The notes under the pieces are model-generated. The model made no database searches. It was given only the letters and a program-made list of their open reading frames with translations, and had not been told where the DNA came from. Both the position numbers and the translations under genes were made by a program. Shown in pieces: positions 16,774 to 26,298 of a DNA stretch of 64,000 nucleotides (position 1 is the first letter of the stretch; each line of letters opens with the position of its first letter). This DNA comes from Novosphingobium panipatense (GTDB lineage: Bacteria; Pseudomonadota; Alphaproteobacteria; Sphingomonadales; Sphingomonadaceae): NCBI RefSeq assembly GCF_002149965.1, contig NZ_MSQB01000020.1, forward strand, positions 11,439-75,438, given 5' to 3'.

Positions 16774-17669
16774 TGACTCAGCGCGATCCGACGAGCGCCT
16801 CGCTGGCCGAATTCGTCGATGCCCTGTCCGGCTGGGGTTTCGACCCGCGTGACGAGGTGAGCCTGTCCCACGCCGCGAACTGGCTGCAGCGGCTGGGCAA
16901 CGACCGGGCCTTCCTGGGCGATCTGCTGGTGGACCTGATCGCAGGGCTGGCCCTGGTGCCGGACGGCGCCGATGCGCTGGAAGGCGTCGGGCCGCAGTCG
17001 ATCATGCTGGTGACGCCGGGGCAGGGCAATTTCTTCCTGAACGCCCGCATCTGGCCCTGCGAGCAGGACGCGCTCTACCGCGCCAGCGGCCCCGAAGCCT
17101 TCGGCTATGGCCGGGGACACGACCACGGCTGCGACATGCTGGCACTGGGCTATTTCGGTCCCGGCTACGCGGCGGAGGAGTTCGAATACGACTACGAAGA
17201 GGTCGCCGGCCACGCTGGGGAAGCCGTGACGCTCCTGCCCACGGGCCGGGTCGTGCTCGAACCGGGGCGGATGATCCATTACCGGGCGCGGCGCGACGTG
17301 CATGTCCAGTATCCGCCGCAATCGCTGTCGGTGGCGCTGAACCTCGTCCATACCGAACCCGCGCAGGGGTGGCTGGACCACTACGATTTCGACGTGGAAC
17401 GCGCCGCCGTGACCCGGCTGCACGGCCATGGCCCCAGCGAAAGCTTCCTGCGCATTGCCGTGGCGCTCGGCGGGGAAGAAGCGCGCGATCTCGCCTCACG
17501 CTTCGGCAAGGGGCATCCGAGCGACCGCATGCGGCTGGTCGCCTGGCAGGCGCTGGCGGCCCATGCGGCAAGCCCCGAGGCGCGCGATGCGGTGTGGGCC
17601 GAGGCGGAACGGTGCGGCAGCCGGTTAGTCGCCGCCGAGGCACGGGCGCTGCGGGGGGCGGCAGAATAA
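16761..17669 (+). CDS. hypothetical protein, cupin-like core with helical C-terminus
   Basis: An unrecognised 302-residue protein that appears related in plan to the preceding one: a helical N-terminus with AANWLQRLGNDRAFLGDLL, a beta-rich middle with GHDHGCDMLALGYFG, LLPTGRVVLEPGRMIHY and HVQYPPQ that looks cupin-like and could bind a metal through its histidines, and a helical end (LVAWQALAAHAASPEARDA). ATG at 16761 follows GGAGA at a good distance and overlaps the upstream gene; ATG at 16773 forming TAATG is an alternative. The function is unknown. Confidence 0.72.
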   Translation: MARIMTQRDPTSASLAEFVDALSGWGFDPRDEVSLSHAANWLQRLGNDRAFLGDLLVDLIAGLALVPDGADALEGVGPQSIMLVTPGQGNFFLNARIWPCEQDALYRASGPEAFGYGRGHDHGCDMLALGYFGPGYAAEEFEYDYEEVAGHAGEAVTLLPTGRVVLEPGRMIHYRARRDVHVQYPPQSLSVALNLVHTEPAQGWLDHYDFDVERAAVTRLHGHGPSESFLRIAVALGGEEARDLASRFGKGHPSDRMRLVAWQALAAHAASPEARDAVWAEAERCGSRLVAAEARALRGAAE

Positions 17670-17698
17670 CGTCGTCCCGGATCAAGTCCGGGACGACG
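17670..17698. repeat. GTCGTCCCGGA palindrome, copy 1 (likely terminator)
   Basis: A 12-bp arm CGTCGTCCCGGA pairs with its complement TCCGGGACGACG around a short centre. It starts one base after the stop of the preceding gene and lies between two convergent genes, so it can act as a bidirectional transcription stop. The same arm occurs at 45566 and 52995. Confidence 0.8.
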
Positions 17699-17707
17699 CG
17701 CGCAATG

Positions 17708-18193
17708 TCAGAACATCCCCCCCGCCAGCGCGTCGATCGCGCCTTGCAGTATGACGGCGGCGGCGGCGGAATCGATGCGGGTGGCGCGTTTCGCCCGGCT
17801 CATGTCCTGTTCCAGCAGGCCCCGCTCGGCGCCGGTGGTGGACCAGCGTTCGTCCCAGAGCAGGATCGGCAGGCCGAGAACGCCGAGGTTGCGGGCATAG
17901 GCGCGGCTCGATTGCGCGCGGGGGCCTTCGGAACCGTCCATGTTGAGCGGCAGGCCGATGACGATGCCCTTGATCGCGCGTTCGCGGATCAGTTCGACCA
18001 TGAGCTCGCGGTCGGCGCCGAACTTGCCGCGTTTCAGTGTCTTGCCGGGGGAGGCGAAGCGCCAGCCCGCGTCGCAGAAGGCGGTGCCGATGGTCTGCGT
18101 GCCGAGGTCCAGCCCAAGCAGCGCGCCGCCGGATTCCGGCAGGGCATCGCGATAGTCCAGCGCGCTGGTGGTGATCACTGTGCCTTCTGCCAT
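17708..18193 (-). CDS. ruvX: Holliday junction resolvase RuvX (YqgF)
   Basis: A 161-residue RNase H-fold protein of the YqgF family. Conserved acidic motifs are present: GLDLGTQTIG near residue 27, GLPLNMDG, and DERWSTTGAE near residue 118. The family is implicated in pre-16S rRNA end processing and in Holliday junction resolution. Its first 19 bases overlap the end of the DUF3089 gene, so translation of the two is probably coupled. Confidence 0.92.
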   Translation of the reverse strand: MAEGTVITTSALDYRDALPESGGALLGLDLGTQTIGTAFCDAGWRFASPGKTLKRGKFGADRELMVELIRERAIKGIVIGLPLNMDGSEGPRAQSSRAYARNLGVLGLPILLWDERWSTTGAERGLLEQDMSRAKRATRIDSAAAAVILQGAIDALAGGMF

Positions 18194-19302
18194 GTCGCAA
18201 CCCGTCTTTCGAAATCCGCGCGAAGGTTCGCCCAGAACAGGGTCACGTCATAGAGATGGTAGTTGTTTCCGGGAAGCACGTAAGGCCCCATGTCGAGCGC
18301 GGGAGGCGGTCCGATGTGGAGAAAATGGTCGGGACCGCAGGTCGCGGGCACAGTCGCCATGGCCAGGGTGCCAGAGGCCGCGCGGGAATCGGCGCGGAAC
18401 TGGGGGACCAGCGTGCCGAGATTGGCCGCCGCATCGGCGCTGCCGCCCTCCCTTCCGGTGAGCGGATTGGTGCAGAGGAAGGGGCTTGCGGCCACGCCCT
18501 GGCCGTCCAGCCCGGTGCGTCGTCCATAGGCGGCCAGCAGCATCTTGGTGTCGGCCGGATCGGCCACCGAGAGCCAGCTGACGACGCAGCCGGTCTGCTC
18601 TGCCCCGGCACAGGCGGGCAGGCCCATCTTCGGCAGGTCATGCGCCAGCGAGACCGGCCAGCCGATCACATAGGCCGCGATCACGCGCCGGGCGAGCGGC
18701 TTGTCCGCCACCCTGTCGCGCAGCACGCGGCGCAGCAGGAAGGCGCCCTGGCTGTGTCCGGCCACGACGATCGGACGGCCGCGCGGCACGCTCTTCACGA
18801 ACTGGTCGAAAGCGGCGAGAACGTCGGAATAGGCAAGGTCGATGGCGCGGTTGGCTTCGGGCGCGGCGGTCAGGAAGGCGCCGATCGCCGCCTGGCGATA
18901 GCGCGGCGCCCAGATTTCGGCGCGGTTGAAGGGGCTGGCCATGCCTTTTACGAACAGCGCGGCACGGTCCTGCGAGAAGGCATCCGTTACGTCCCCGTTC
19001 CAGGCGCTGCGGGCGACCAGGCTGGTGGGATGGACGAAGAACACCGCCACCTTGAGACGGCTCTTGGGCGCCTCGACGCCGGGGGGCAGCCAGCGCGACG
19101 GATCGTCCGGCATGTCGGGCCGGGCCAGCCACATCTTGGCATCGCGCCAGGCCTCGGGGCCGAGCGCGTCCTTCTGCGCATATTCGACGTTCGGCACGAA
19201 AGCCAGTTCGGTCAGGTCTTCGGACCACAGCCGCAAGGCCACCAGCAGGCCGATCACCAGCAGGACGACAATGGCGATGACGTAGAGGAACTTGCGGGCC
19301 AT
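18175..19302 (-). CDS. DUF3089 alpha/beta-hydrolase
   Basis: A 375-residue protein with one N-terminal transmembrane segment (about residues 4-26, rich in Val/Ile/Leu) and a DUF3089 hydrolase domain. The nucleophile elbow is AGHSQGAFLL near residue 193, and a C-terminal His in NNYHLYD could complete a triad. The membrane anchor suggests activity on the periplasmic face. The substrate is unknown. It overlaps ruvX on the same strand. Confidence 0.82.
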   Translation of the reverse strand: MARKFLYVIAIVVLLVIGLLVALRLWSEDLTELAFVPNVEYAQKDALGPEAWRDAKMWLARPDMPDDPSRWLPPGVEAPKSRLKVAVFFVHPTSLVARSAWNGDVTDAFSQDRAALFVKGMASPFNRAEIWAPRYRQAAIGAFLTAAPEANRAIDLAYSDVLAAFDQFVKSVPRGRPIVVAGHSQGAFLLRRVLRDRVADKPLARRVIAAYVIGWPVSLAHDLPKMGLPACAGAEQTGCVVSWLSVADPADTKMLLAAYGRRTGLDGQGVAASPFLCTNPLTGREGGSADAAANLGTLVPQFRADSRAASGTLAMATVPATCGPDHFLHIGPPPALDMGPYVLPGNNYHLYDVTLFWANLRADFERRVATWQKAQ

Positions 19303-19334
19303 GGTTCAGGGTCTCGCCCGCGGGGAGCCGCCGG

Positions 19335-20423
19335 TCAAGCGGCGGCGTCCGCAGGGTCGCCGGGGGAGGGTACGCCGTTGCGATCGGCCTCGCGTTCCAG
19401 CCAGATCTTGATCATCGCCACCAGCGGATCGGCGAGGGCCAGGCCGAGCAGGCCGAACAGCACGCCCATGATGAGCTGCGCCGCCAGCACCAGCGCGGGG
19501 GGCAGGTCCACGGTCTTGCGCGCGATCATCGGCACGATCAGGTAGCCGTCGATCAGGTGGATCAGCACGTAGACGATGATGGTGTAGAGCCCCATCTCGT
19601 AGCCACCGGAAAAACCGACGAGAATCATGATCATGCCGGAAATCGGCGCGCCGATGTTGGGCAGGAAGGCCAGCAGGCCGGTGATGAGCCCGAGCAGGGC
19701 GGCCATCGGCACGCCGTAGAACTGGAGCATGGCCCAGGTGAACAGGCCTTCGACGGTCATGCCGATGAGGCGGCCGAACAGCAGGCGGCGCAGGGCCTGG
19801 CCCATGATCGCCACGGTGTTTTCGAAGTGGTCGCGCCGGTCGATCGGCAGCATCCAGCCCACGCCGCGCCGATAGAGCCGCGGCTCCAGTGCGAAATAGA
19901 TGCCCAGCACCAGGATCAGGAACAGCGTGGTGAACACGCCGATGAGGCCGCCGACCACCCGCGTGACCTGGCTGATGCCGCCGACCGCCTCCTGGGCGAC
20001 GCTGCGAAGATCGGTGATGCGCGGCTGGATGCCGTGGGCGTGGAGCCAGCTCAACCCGTGGCGGAACTGGCTTTCGATGGTGGCGGGCAGTTCCGCCGCC
20101 TGCAAGGCGATCTGGCTACCGGCGAAGCGCGCGACCCAGAGCAGGAACAGCATGGCCAGGAGCAGCACCAGCACCACGCAGAGACCGCGCGGCAGGCGCA
20201 GGACCTTGCGGATCACCCGCGCGCCGCCGTCGATCAGCGCACCGAAGACGATGCCGCCGAAGATCACCAGAAGCGACTGGGAGAGAAATACGGCCAGCGC
20301 CAGCAGCGCGGCCATGCCGATCCAGACGAAGGCCTTGCGCGCCTCGGTGCGGATCAGCGGATCGGCAATGTCGGTGGGACCGGCACGCTCGGCTCCCGCC
20401 TCCCGCTCCGGTCCCGACGCCAT
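19335..20423 (-). CDS. AI-2E family transporter (PerM-like permease)
   Basis: A 362-residue membrane protein of the AI-2E/PerM family with about eight hydrophobic segments: two N-terminal pairs, a soluble region around residues 110-155, and a conserved C-terminal block with FLPNIGAPIS and HLIDGYLIVPMI. Despite the family name, most members have no shown role in autoinducer export; some are Na+/H+ antiporters. Its ATG overlaps the lepB stop as TGATG, so it is translationally coupled to signal peptidase. A longer frame reaching 20498 lies within lepB and is rejected. Confidence 0.85.
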   Translation of the reverse strand: MASGPEREAGAERAGPTDIADPLIRTEARKAFVWIGMAALLALAVFLSQSLLVIFGGIVFGALIDGGARVIRKVLRLPRGLCVVLVLLLAMLFLLWVARFAGSQIALQAAELPATIESQFRHGLSWLHAHGIQPRITDLRSVAQEAVGGISQVTRVVGGLIGVFTTLFLILVLGIYFALEPRLYRRGVGWMLPIDRRDHFENTVAIMGQALRRLLFGRLIGMTVEGLFTWAMLQFYGVPMAALLGLITGLLAFLPNIGAPISGMIMILVGFSGGYEMGLYTIIVYVLIHLIDGYLIVPMIARKTVDLPPALVLAAQLIMGVLFGLLGLALADPLVAMIKIWLEREADRNGVPSPGDPADAAA

Positions 20424-21349
20424 CAGTTGGCGGCTTTCGCGGGATCGACAGGAGGTCGCAGGCTGGTGAAGGAACGACCGGGGCGCAGGGCGCTCCACCA
20501 GGTCAGCGGGTTCCAGCTCTGGGTGCCGTCCAGCGAGAAGGTGATGAATTCGGCGCGTCCGCCGACGTCGGACAGCGGCACCGGGCCGCCGAGGCCGCCA
20601 CCGGGGTTGCCGAACATGTCGGTCTCGAACGGAGCGCGGCTGTCCGCCGAGCGATCGCGGTCGTCGCCCATCAGGAAGACATGGCCTTCGGGAACCGTGA
20701 TTTCGGCGTAATTGTCCAGCTCCTGGTTCAGGTAATCGATCACCTGATAACTGGCGCCGTTGGGCAATGTTTCACGGTAGGTCGGCATTTCGTAGACGTC
20801 CTTGCCGCTCGGCAGGCGGGTGCGGAACTGGCCGAAGCCGTCGTAGCAGTGGCCGGGTTCGGCATCCCCTTCGCAGGTCAGCGAATCGTCGGCGGCGATG
20901 CGGACCGGCGGCACCATCTCGCGCGGGATGAACCGGCCGTTGAGGCGGATGCGCCCGTCGATCACGGCAATGCGGTCGCCGGGCAGGGCGACCACGCGCT
21001 TGATCAGGTCGGCCTTGCGGTTGCCCGGCACGACGATGACGATATCGCCGTATTCCGGGGTGCGGCCGAGCAGGCGCCAGGTGCCGCGCGGCAGCAGGTG
21101 GAAACTGATAGAGGACCAGTCCCAGCCGTAGGGATACTTCGAAACCACCAGCCGGTCGCCTACGAGCAGCCCCGGCATCATCGAGATCGAAGGGATGTAG
21201 AACGGCTTGGCGATGAACGAATGGAACGCCAGCACGCCCAGCAGCATCAGCGCGAGGCCGCGCAGCTCCTGGAACCAGTTGACCTTTTCCGCAGCCGGCG
21301 GGGCCTGAACGGGGGCCTGGCTCATGGTCGGCTTGGGCTGTTGGATCAT
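20423..21349 (-). CDS. lepB: signal peptidase I
   Basis: A 308-residue type I signal peptidase that removes signal peptides from exported proteins. One transmembrane segment lies at about residues 30-48. The catalytic serine is Ser56 in IPSISMMPG and the general-base lysine is Lys117 in ADLIKRVVALPGDRI; the GDDRDRSADSR box is near residue 225. The usual MMPT after the serine reads MMPG here. An insert of about 40 residues between the lysine box and the final box carries two cysteines (SLTCEGDAEPGHCYDG). It is 19 bases downstream of acpS on the minus strand. Confidence 0.95.
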   Translation of the reverse strand: MIQQPKPTMSQAPVQAPPAAEKVNWFQELRGLALMLLGVLAFHSFIAKPFYIPSISMMPGLLVGDRLVVSKYPYGWDWSSISFHLLPRGTWRLLGRTPEYGDIVIVVPGNRKADLIKRVVALPGDRIAVIDGRIRLNGRFIPREMVPPVRIAADDSLTCEGDAEPGHCYDGFGQFRTRLPSGKDVYEMPTYRETLPNGASYQVIDYLNQELDNYAEITVPEGHVFLMGDDRDRSADSRAPFETDMFGNPGGGLGGPVPLSDVGGRAEFITFSLDGTQSWNPLTWWSALRPGRSFTSLRPPVDPAKAAN

Positions 21350-21368
21350 GTCCCGGGGATACTCGGCG

Positions 21369-21779
21369 TCAGGATTGGGGAAGGGGGCGCGCTTCGATGA
21401 TCACGAAGGCCTGTGCCCATGGATGATCGTCGGTGAGCGTAAGGTGAACCACGGCTTCGTGACCGGCCGGAATCAGGGCGTCCAGCCGCGCTTTCGCGCC
21501 GCCGGTCAGCGCCAGGGTGGGCGCGCCGGAGGGGGCATTGATCACGCCGATGTCCTTCATGAACACGCCCGCCTTGAAGCCGGTGCCGACCGCCTTGGAG
21601 AAAGCCTCCTTGGCCGCGAAGCGCTTGGCGAGAGTGCCCGCCACGGTATGCGGCCGCCGCGCGGCTTTCGCCCGCTCGACATCGGTGAAGACGCGCGCGA
21701 GGAAGCGTTCGCCGAAGCGGTTGAGCGAATTCTGGATCCGCTCGATGTTGCAGAGGTCGGAGCCGAGACCGATGATCAT
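21369..21779 (-). CDS. acpS: holo-[acyl-carrier-protein] synthase
   Basis: A 136-residue phosphopantetheinyl transferase that attaches the 4'-phosphopantetheine arm to acyl carrier protein. The N-terminal [15 protein letters not shown] contains the metal-binding Asp8, and [15 protein letters not shown] supplies the second acidic ligand. It sits 15 bases after pdxJ; the pdxJ-acpS-lepB order is widespread in alphaproteobacteria. Confidence 0.95.
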   Translation of the reverse strand: MIIGLGSDLCNIERIQNSLNRFGERFLARVFTDVERAKAARRPHTVAGTLAKRFAAKEAFSKAVGTGFKAGVFMKDIGVINAPSGAPTLALTGGAKARLDALIPAGHEAVVHLTLTDDHPWAQAFVIIEARPLPQS

Positions 21780-21794
21780 GAAATTACGGTCCTT

Positions 21795-22538
21795 TCAGCG
21801 AACCTCGTCCATCAGCAGGCGCATCTTCTTCACGCTCGTTTCGAGCCCGCAGAATATCGCCTCGCCGATAAGGTAGTGGCCGATGTTCAGTTCCGCCAGT
21901 TGCGGAATCGCCGCGATCGGCTGAACGTTATCGTAAGTGAGGCCGTGTCCGGCATGGGGCTCGATGCCGTTCTTGGCGGCGAGCGCGGCCATGTCGACGA
22001 TGCGGCGCAGTTCGATGGCCACCTGCTCGCCTTCGGCATGGGCATATTCGCCCGTGTGGAATTCCACGACCGGCGCGCCGAGCTTCATCGCGGCCTCGAT
22101 CTGGCGCGGCTCGGGGGCGATGAACAGGCTGACGCGAATGCCCGCGTCGGAAAGCCGCGCGACGATCGGCGCCAGGCGGTTGTGCTGTCCCGCCGCGTCG
22201 AGGCCGCCTTCGGTAGTGCGCTCCTCGCGGCGTTCGGGCACGATGCAGGCCGCGTGCGGGCGGTGCCGCAGCGCGATTTCCAGCATCTCGTCGGTCGCCG
22301 CCATTTCCAGGTTGATGGGCAGGCCGGTGGCGGAGGCGACGCGTTCGAGATCCTCGTCGCGGATGTGGCGGCGGTCCTCGCGCAAGTGGACGGTGATGCC
22401 GTCGCCCCCGGCCTCGGCGACGATGCGCGCCGCGCGGGCCGGGTCGGGATGCTCGCCGCCGCGCGCGTTGCGGATGGTGGCGACGTGGTCGATATTGACG
22501 CCGAGACGCAGGCGCGCGGGAGTGAGGACGTTGGCCAA
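21795..22538 (-). CDS. pdxJ: pyridoxine 5'-phosphate synthase
   Basis: A 247-residue TIM-barrel enzyme that condenses 1-deoxyxylulose 5-phosphate with 3-amino-2-oxopropyl phosphate to give pyridoxine 5'-phosphate. The signature [17 protein letters not shown] is near the N-terminus, followed by [16 protein letters not shown] and GHGLTYDN. It is followed closely by acpS on the same strand. Confidence 0.97.
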   Translation of the reverse strand: MANVLTPARLRLGVNIDHVATIRNARGGEHPDPARAARIVAEAGGDGITVHLREDRRHIRDEDLERVASATGLPINLEMAATDEMLEIALRHRPHAACIVPERREERTTEGGLDAAGQHNRLAPIVARLSDAGIRVSLFIAPEPRQIEAAMKLGAPVVEFHTGEYAHAEGEQVAIELRRIVDMAALAAKNGIEPHAGHGLTYDNVQPIAAIPQLAELNIGHYLIGEAIFCGLETSVKKMRLLMDEVR

Positions 22539-22607
22539 GTCTGCGAGTTCCCTAGTTCAGGTCCACCGGGTGAGTGGGCAATATCCGGGAAAGTATCCGG
22601 GGCAATA

Positions 22608-23192
22608 TCAGGGTTGGGCGCGGCTGCCGGGCTTGACGGCAGGGGTGGCGGCCAGTTCGGCCGGCAGTTCGTCCGCCGCGTAAGTCGGGAAGTTGAGCGC
22701 CACCAGCGGGAAGAACGGCACGCCCAGGTCCACCGCGCCCGCCGAACGGTCGATCAGTGATGCCGCCGCGATCACTTCGCCGCCGGCTTCCTCGATGGCC
22801 TTGATGGCCTCGCGGCTAGAGAGGCCGGTGGTCACCACATCCTCGACCATCAGCACCTTGTCGCCCGGTTCCAGGCTGAAGCCGCGGCGCAGTTCGAAAG
22901 TGCCGGTGGGGCGTTCGACGAACATCGCGTCGACCTGAAGCGCGCGGCCCATTTCCTGGCCGATGATGACGCCGCCCATGGCGGGCGAGACGACCTTGGT
23001 GATCGCCTTGCGAATATCGTGGGGAAGTTTTGCGGCGAGGGCCACGGCGAGTCGCCCGGCCCGGTCGGGGTTCATCAGAACCCGCGCGCACTGGAGGTAG
23101 TATGCGCTGTGACGACCCGAGGAAAGCAGGAAATGCCCTTCAAGCAAGGCCTTGCTGGCGCGGAACTCGGAGAGGACTTCTTCTTCCTGCAT
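22608..23192 (-). CDS. pyrE: orotate phosphoribosyltransferase
   Basis: A 194-residue type I phosphoribosyltransferase that makes OMP from orotate and PRPP in pyrimidine synthesis. The PRPP motif MVEDVVTTGLSS is near residue 117, and the flexible-loop region RKAITKVVSPAMGG is present. The ATG used has AAAGGA about ten bases upstream; a TTG start at 23222 would add ten residues but would cover that ribosome-binding site. The C-terminus has a low-complexity tail. It heads the minus-strand pyrE-pdxJ-acpS-lepB run. Confidence 0.94.
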   Translation of the reverse strand: MQEEEVLSEFRASKALLEGHFLLSSGRHSAYYLQCARVLMNPDRAGRLAVALAAKLPHDIRKAITKVVSPAMGGVIIGQEMGRALQVDAMFVERPTGTFELRRGFSLEPGDKVLMVEDVVTTGLSSREAIKAIEEAGGEVIAAASLIDRSAGAVDLGVPFFPLVALNFPTYAADELPAELAATPAVKPGSRAQP

Positions 23193-23398
23193 CGGGGGGT
23201 AATCCTTTGGTGCAAATTGCAATGTTCTGGTGGGGGCTGACGGCCCCTTGCGTCAAAAATCCCCTAGAGGCGCTTGAGACAGGCGGCAAGGCCGCGTATA
23301 GCCCCCTGTGAACGGGGGCAAAAAGCCTCCGCAATAGGGGTGCGCGCTTGGGAGGCGACTCACTTGCGCGATCATAAGAAAACGGAAGCGCTATAACC

Positions 23399-24478
23399 AT
23401 GATATTGGGCAAAACCGTTCGTACTTTGGGCGAGGCTGCGAAAGCTCTCGGTCTTTATTCCGTCGCGGCCATGGCGTTTTCGTCAAGTCTTGCAGCATCT
23501 TCCGCAATCGCAGCGCCCGCTCCCGAGGCCGTCGCCAGCTACACGCCGATGAAGCCCACGCCGGGCATCGGCATGCCGGTGGAGGGCGGGATCGGCCTGC
23601 AACAGCAGTTTTCCAAGCTCGGCGAATATGGCGAGTGGATCCATGACGGCGTGCTGATGCCGATCATCACGGTCATCACGCTGTTCGTGCTGCTGCTGCT
23701 GGTGATCATCGCGGTGCGCTACAACCGCCGCACCAATCCGGTGGCCTCCAAGACCAGCCACAACACCATCCTCGAAGTGGTGTGGACGCTGGTTCCGGTG
23801 CTGATCCTGATCGGCATCGCGGTGCCCTCGATCGACCTGATCGCCAAGCAGTACAAGCCCGCTCCCAAGGGCGCGCTGACCATCAAGGTCACCGGCAACC
23901 AGTGGTTCTGGACTTACGGCTATCCCGATAACGGCGATTTCGAGGTCGTGTCGAACATGCTGAACCTGCCGGGCCAGCCGACCATCAACAACGGCGTGCG
24001 TGAAGTGGGCTCCAAGCCCTGGGACGGCCCCTCGCACCTCGAAGTGGACAACCGCATGGTCGTGCCCGTGGGCGAGCCGGTCCGCCTGCAGATCACCGCG
24101 GCCGACGTGATCCACTCCTTCGCCGTGCCCTCGCTCTGGTTCAAGCTGGACGCGGTTCCGGGCCGGATCAACGAGAAGGTCCTCTTTGTCGAGAAGCCGG
24201 GCGTCTACTACGGGCAGTGCTCCGAGCTTTGCGGCGCCAAGCACGGCTACATGCCGATCGCGGTGGAGGCACTTCCCCGCGCGCAATACGACGCTTGGGT
24301 GCTGACCCACGCCGGCGGCGTGATCGACGGTCAGGCGCAGCCTGCTGCTGCCGCACCCGCCGGTGCGCCCGCCACTGGGGCTGAACCTGCACCGGCCGCG
24401 TCCGCGGACCCGGGTGCAGCCGCCACGGGTGAAGCGACGGAAGCCGCAGCTTCCACAGCCGCCGCATCAGCCGAATAA
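23399..24478 (+). CDS. coxB: cytochrome c oxidase subunit II
   Basis: A 359-residue subunit of aa3-type oxidase that accepts electrons from cytochrome c at the CuA site. The copper motif [12 protein letters not shown] lies near residue 279, and [10 protein letters not shown] is the conserved aromatic patch. There is a signal peptide, then two transmembrane helices (about residues 85-105 and 125-145). The C-terminus carries an unusual Ala/Pro-rich tail of about 50 residues with no clear role. It is the first gene of the oxidase operon and is divergent from pyrE across about 200 bp. Confidence 0.97.
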   Translation: MILGKTVRTLGEAAKALGLYSVAAMAFSSSLAASSAIAAPAPEAVASYTPMKPTPGIGMPVEGGIGLQQQFSKLGEYGEWIHDGVLMPIITVITLFVLLLLVIIAVRYNRRTNPVASKTSHNTILEVVWTLVPVLILIGIAVPSIDLIAKQYKPAPKGALTIKVTGNQWFWTYGYPDNGDFEVVSNMLNLPGQPTINNGVREVGSKPWDGPSHLEVDNRMVVPVGEPVRLQITAADVIHSFAVPSLWFKLDAVPGRINEKVLFVEKPGVYYGQCSELCGAKHGYMPIAVEALPRAQYDAWVLTHAGGVIDGQAQPAAAAPAGAPATGAEPAPAASADPGAAATGEATEAAASTAAASAE

Positions 24479-24506
24479 GAGCGAATCGAAGGACAGGGCC
24501 CTCACC

Positions 24507-26195
24507 ATGGCAACCACCGCTCCCGAGCATTTCCAAGGCCACGTGGATCACCACGGGCACGCCGATCACGACCACAAGCCGAGCTTCTTCGCGCGCTGGT
24601 TCATGTCCACCAACCACAAGGACATCGGCACGATGTACCTGATCTTCGCGATCATCGCGGGGATCATCGGCGGCCTGTTCTCGGGCATGATGCGCGTCGA
24701 ACTCGCCGAGCCGGGCATCCAGTACCTGGATATCTTCGCCCGCTGGTTCGGCGCCACCAATCCCGACTTCAACTCCACGCTGCATGTCTGGAACGTGCTG
24801 ATCACCGCCCACGGCCTGATCATGGTGTTCTTCATGGTCATGCCCGCGATGATCGGCGGCTTCGGCAACTGGTTCGTGCCGCTGATGATCGGCGCGCCGG
24901 ACATGGCCTTCCCGCGCATGAACAACATCTCGTTCTGGCTGACCGTGGCAGGCTTCATCTCGCTGCTGTGCTCCGCCTTCGTGCCGGGCGGCACGGGGCT
25001 GGGCGCGGGCACCGGCTGGACCGTCTATGCGCCGCTCTCTACCTCCGGCTCGCCCGGGCCTGCGGTGGACTTCGGCATCTTCGCGCTGCACCTTTCCGGC
25101 GCGGGCTCGATCATGGGCGCGATCAACTTCATCACCACGATCTTCAACATGCGTGCCCCCGGCATGACCATGCACAAGATGCCGCTTTTCGTGTGGTCGA
25201 TGCTGGTCACCGCCTTCCTGCTGCTGCTCTCGCTGCCGGTCCTGGCCGCCGCGATCACCATGCTGCTGACCGACCGCAACTTCGGCACCACCTTCTTCGA
25301 CCCCTCGGGTGGCGGTGATCCGGTGCTCTACCAGCACCTGTTCTGGTTCTTCGGCCACCCCGAAGTCTACATCATGATCCTGCCGGGCTTCGGCATCATC
25401 TCGCAGATCGTTTCGACTTTCTCGAAAAAGCCGGTCTTCGGCTATCTCGGCATGGCCTACGCCATGGTCGCGATCGGCGTGGTCGGCTTCATCGTCTGGG
25501 CGCACCACATGTACGCCACCGGCATGTCGGTAAACACGAAGATGTACTTCACCGCCGCCACCATGGTGATCGCAGTGCCGACCGGCGTGAAGATCTTCTC
25601 GTGGATCGCGACGATGTGGGGCGGCTCGCTGGAGTTCAAGAGCCCGATGGTCTGGGCGCTGGGCTTCATCTTCCTCTTCACCGTCGGCGGCGTGACCGGC
25701 GTGGTGCTGGCGAACGGCGGCGTCGACGACGTCCTGCACGACACCTACTACGTCGTCGCCCACTTCCACTACGTGCTCTCGCTGGGGGCCGTGACCGCGC
25801 TCTTCGCCGGGTTCTACTACTGGTTCCCGAAGATGAGCGGCCGGATGCATTCCGAGTTTCTCGCCCATGTCCATTTCTGGATCTTCTTCGTCGGCGTGAA
25901 CATGATCTTCTTCCCGATGCACTTCCTCGGGCTGCAGGGCATGCCGCGACGCTACCCGGACTATGCGGAAGCCTACCAGCACTGGAACCACGTCGCGACG
26001 ATCGGCTACATGGTCATGGCCAGCAGCCTGGTGATCTGGTTCATCAACATCGCCTATGCCTTCCTGGCGGGCCGCAAGGCCGAGGACAGCTACTGGGGCG
26101 AAGGCGCGACGACGCTGGAATGGACGCTGACCAGCCCGCCGCCGTTCCACCAGTTCGAAACGCTGCCGGTGATCGAGGAAGCGGCGCACCATTGA
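24507..26195 (+). CDS. coxA: cytochrome c oxidase subunit I
   Basis: A 562-residue heme-copper oxidase subunit I with twelve transmembrane helices. The diagnostic residues are visible: heme a His in [10 protein letters not shown], CuB and cross-linked Tyr in [12 protein letters not shown], the His pair in [10 protein letters not shown], and HFHYVLS for heme a3. GHPEVY marks an A1-type enzyme with a K-channel tyrosine. The N-terminus is His-rich ([12 protein letters not shown]). It starts 28 bases after coxB; a longer frame through coxB is rejected. Confidence 0.98.
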   Translation: MATTAPEHFQGHVDHHGHADHDHKPSFFARWFMSTNHKDIGTMYLIFAIIAGIIGGLFSGMMRVELAEPGIQYLDIFARWFGATNPDFNSTLHVWNVLITAHGLIMVFFMVMPAMIGGFGNWFVPLMIGAPDMAFPRMNNISFWLTVAGFISLLCSAFVPGGTGLGAGTGWTVYAPLSTSGSPGPAVDFGIFALHLSGAGSIMGAINFITTIFNMRAPGMTMHKMPLFVWSMLVTAFLLLLSLPVLAAAITMLLTDRNFGTTFFDPSGGGDPVLYQHLFWFFGHPEVYIMILPGFGIISQIVSTFSKKPVFGYLGMAYAMVAIGVVGFIVWAHHMYATGMSVNTKMYFTAATMVIAVPTGVKIFSWIATMWGGSLEFKSPMVWALGFIFLFTVGGVTGVVLANGGVDDVLHDTYYVVAHFHYVLSLGAVTALFAGFYYWFPKMSGRMHSEFLAHVHFWIFFVGVNMIFFPMHFLGLQGMPRRYPDYAEAYQHWNHVATIGYMVMASSLVIWFINIAYAFLAGRKAEDSYWGEGATTLEWTLTSPPPFHQFETLPVIEEAAHH

Positions 26196-26298
26196 TCGAT
26201 GCGCCGTCCCGGATTCGCGCGATTTGCGGCACCGGGACGGCCTTCGATTCGCAAGGACCTCGCTTTTCGGGGCTTTGCGCGTTGAAGGGGGCAGGTGT

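Noticed and set aside
18256-19545. A 429-residue plus-strand frame opposite the DUF3089 gene
   Set aside because: The opposite strand has a signal anchor and a GHSQG hydrolase motif; this frame has none.
23301-23324. Hairpin GCCCCC/GGGGGC followed by AAAAA between pyrE and coxB
   Set aside because: The A-run is on the wrong side for a plus-strand terminator and no minus-strand gene ends there.
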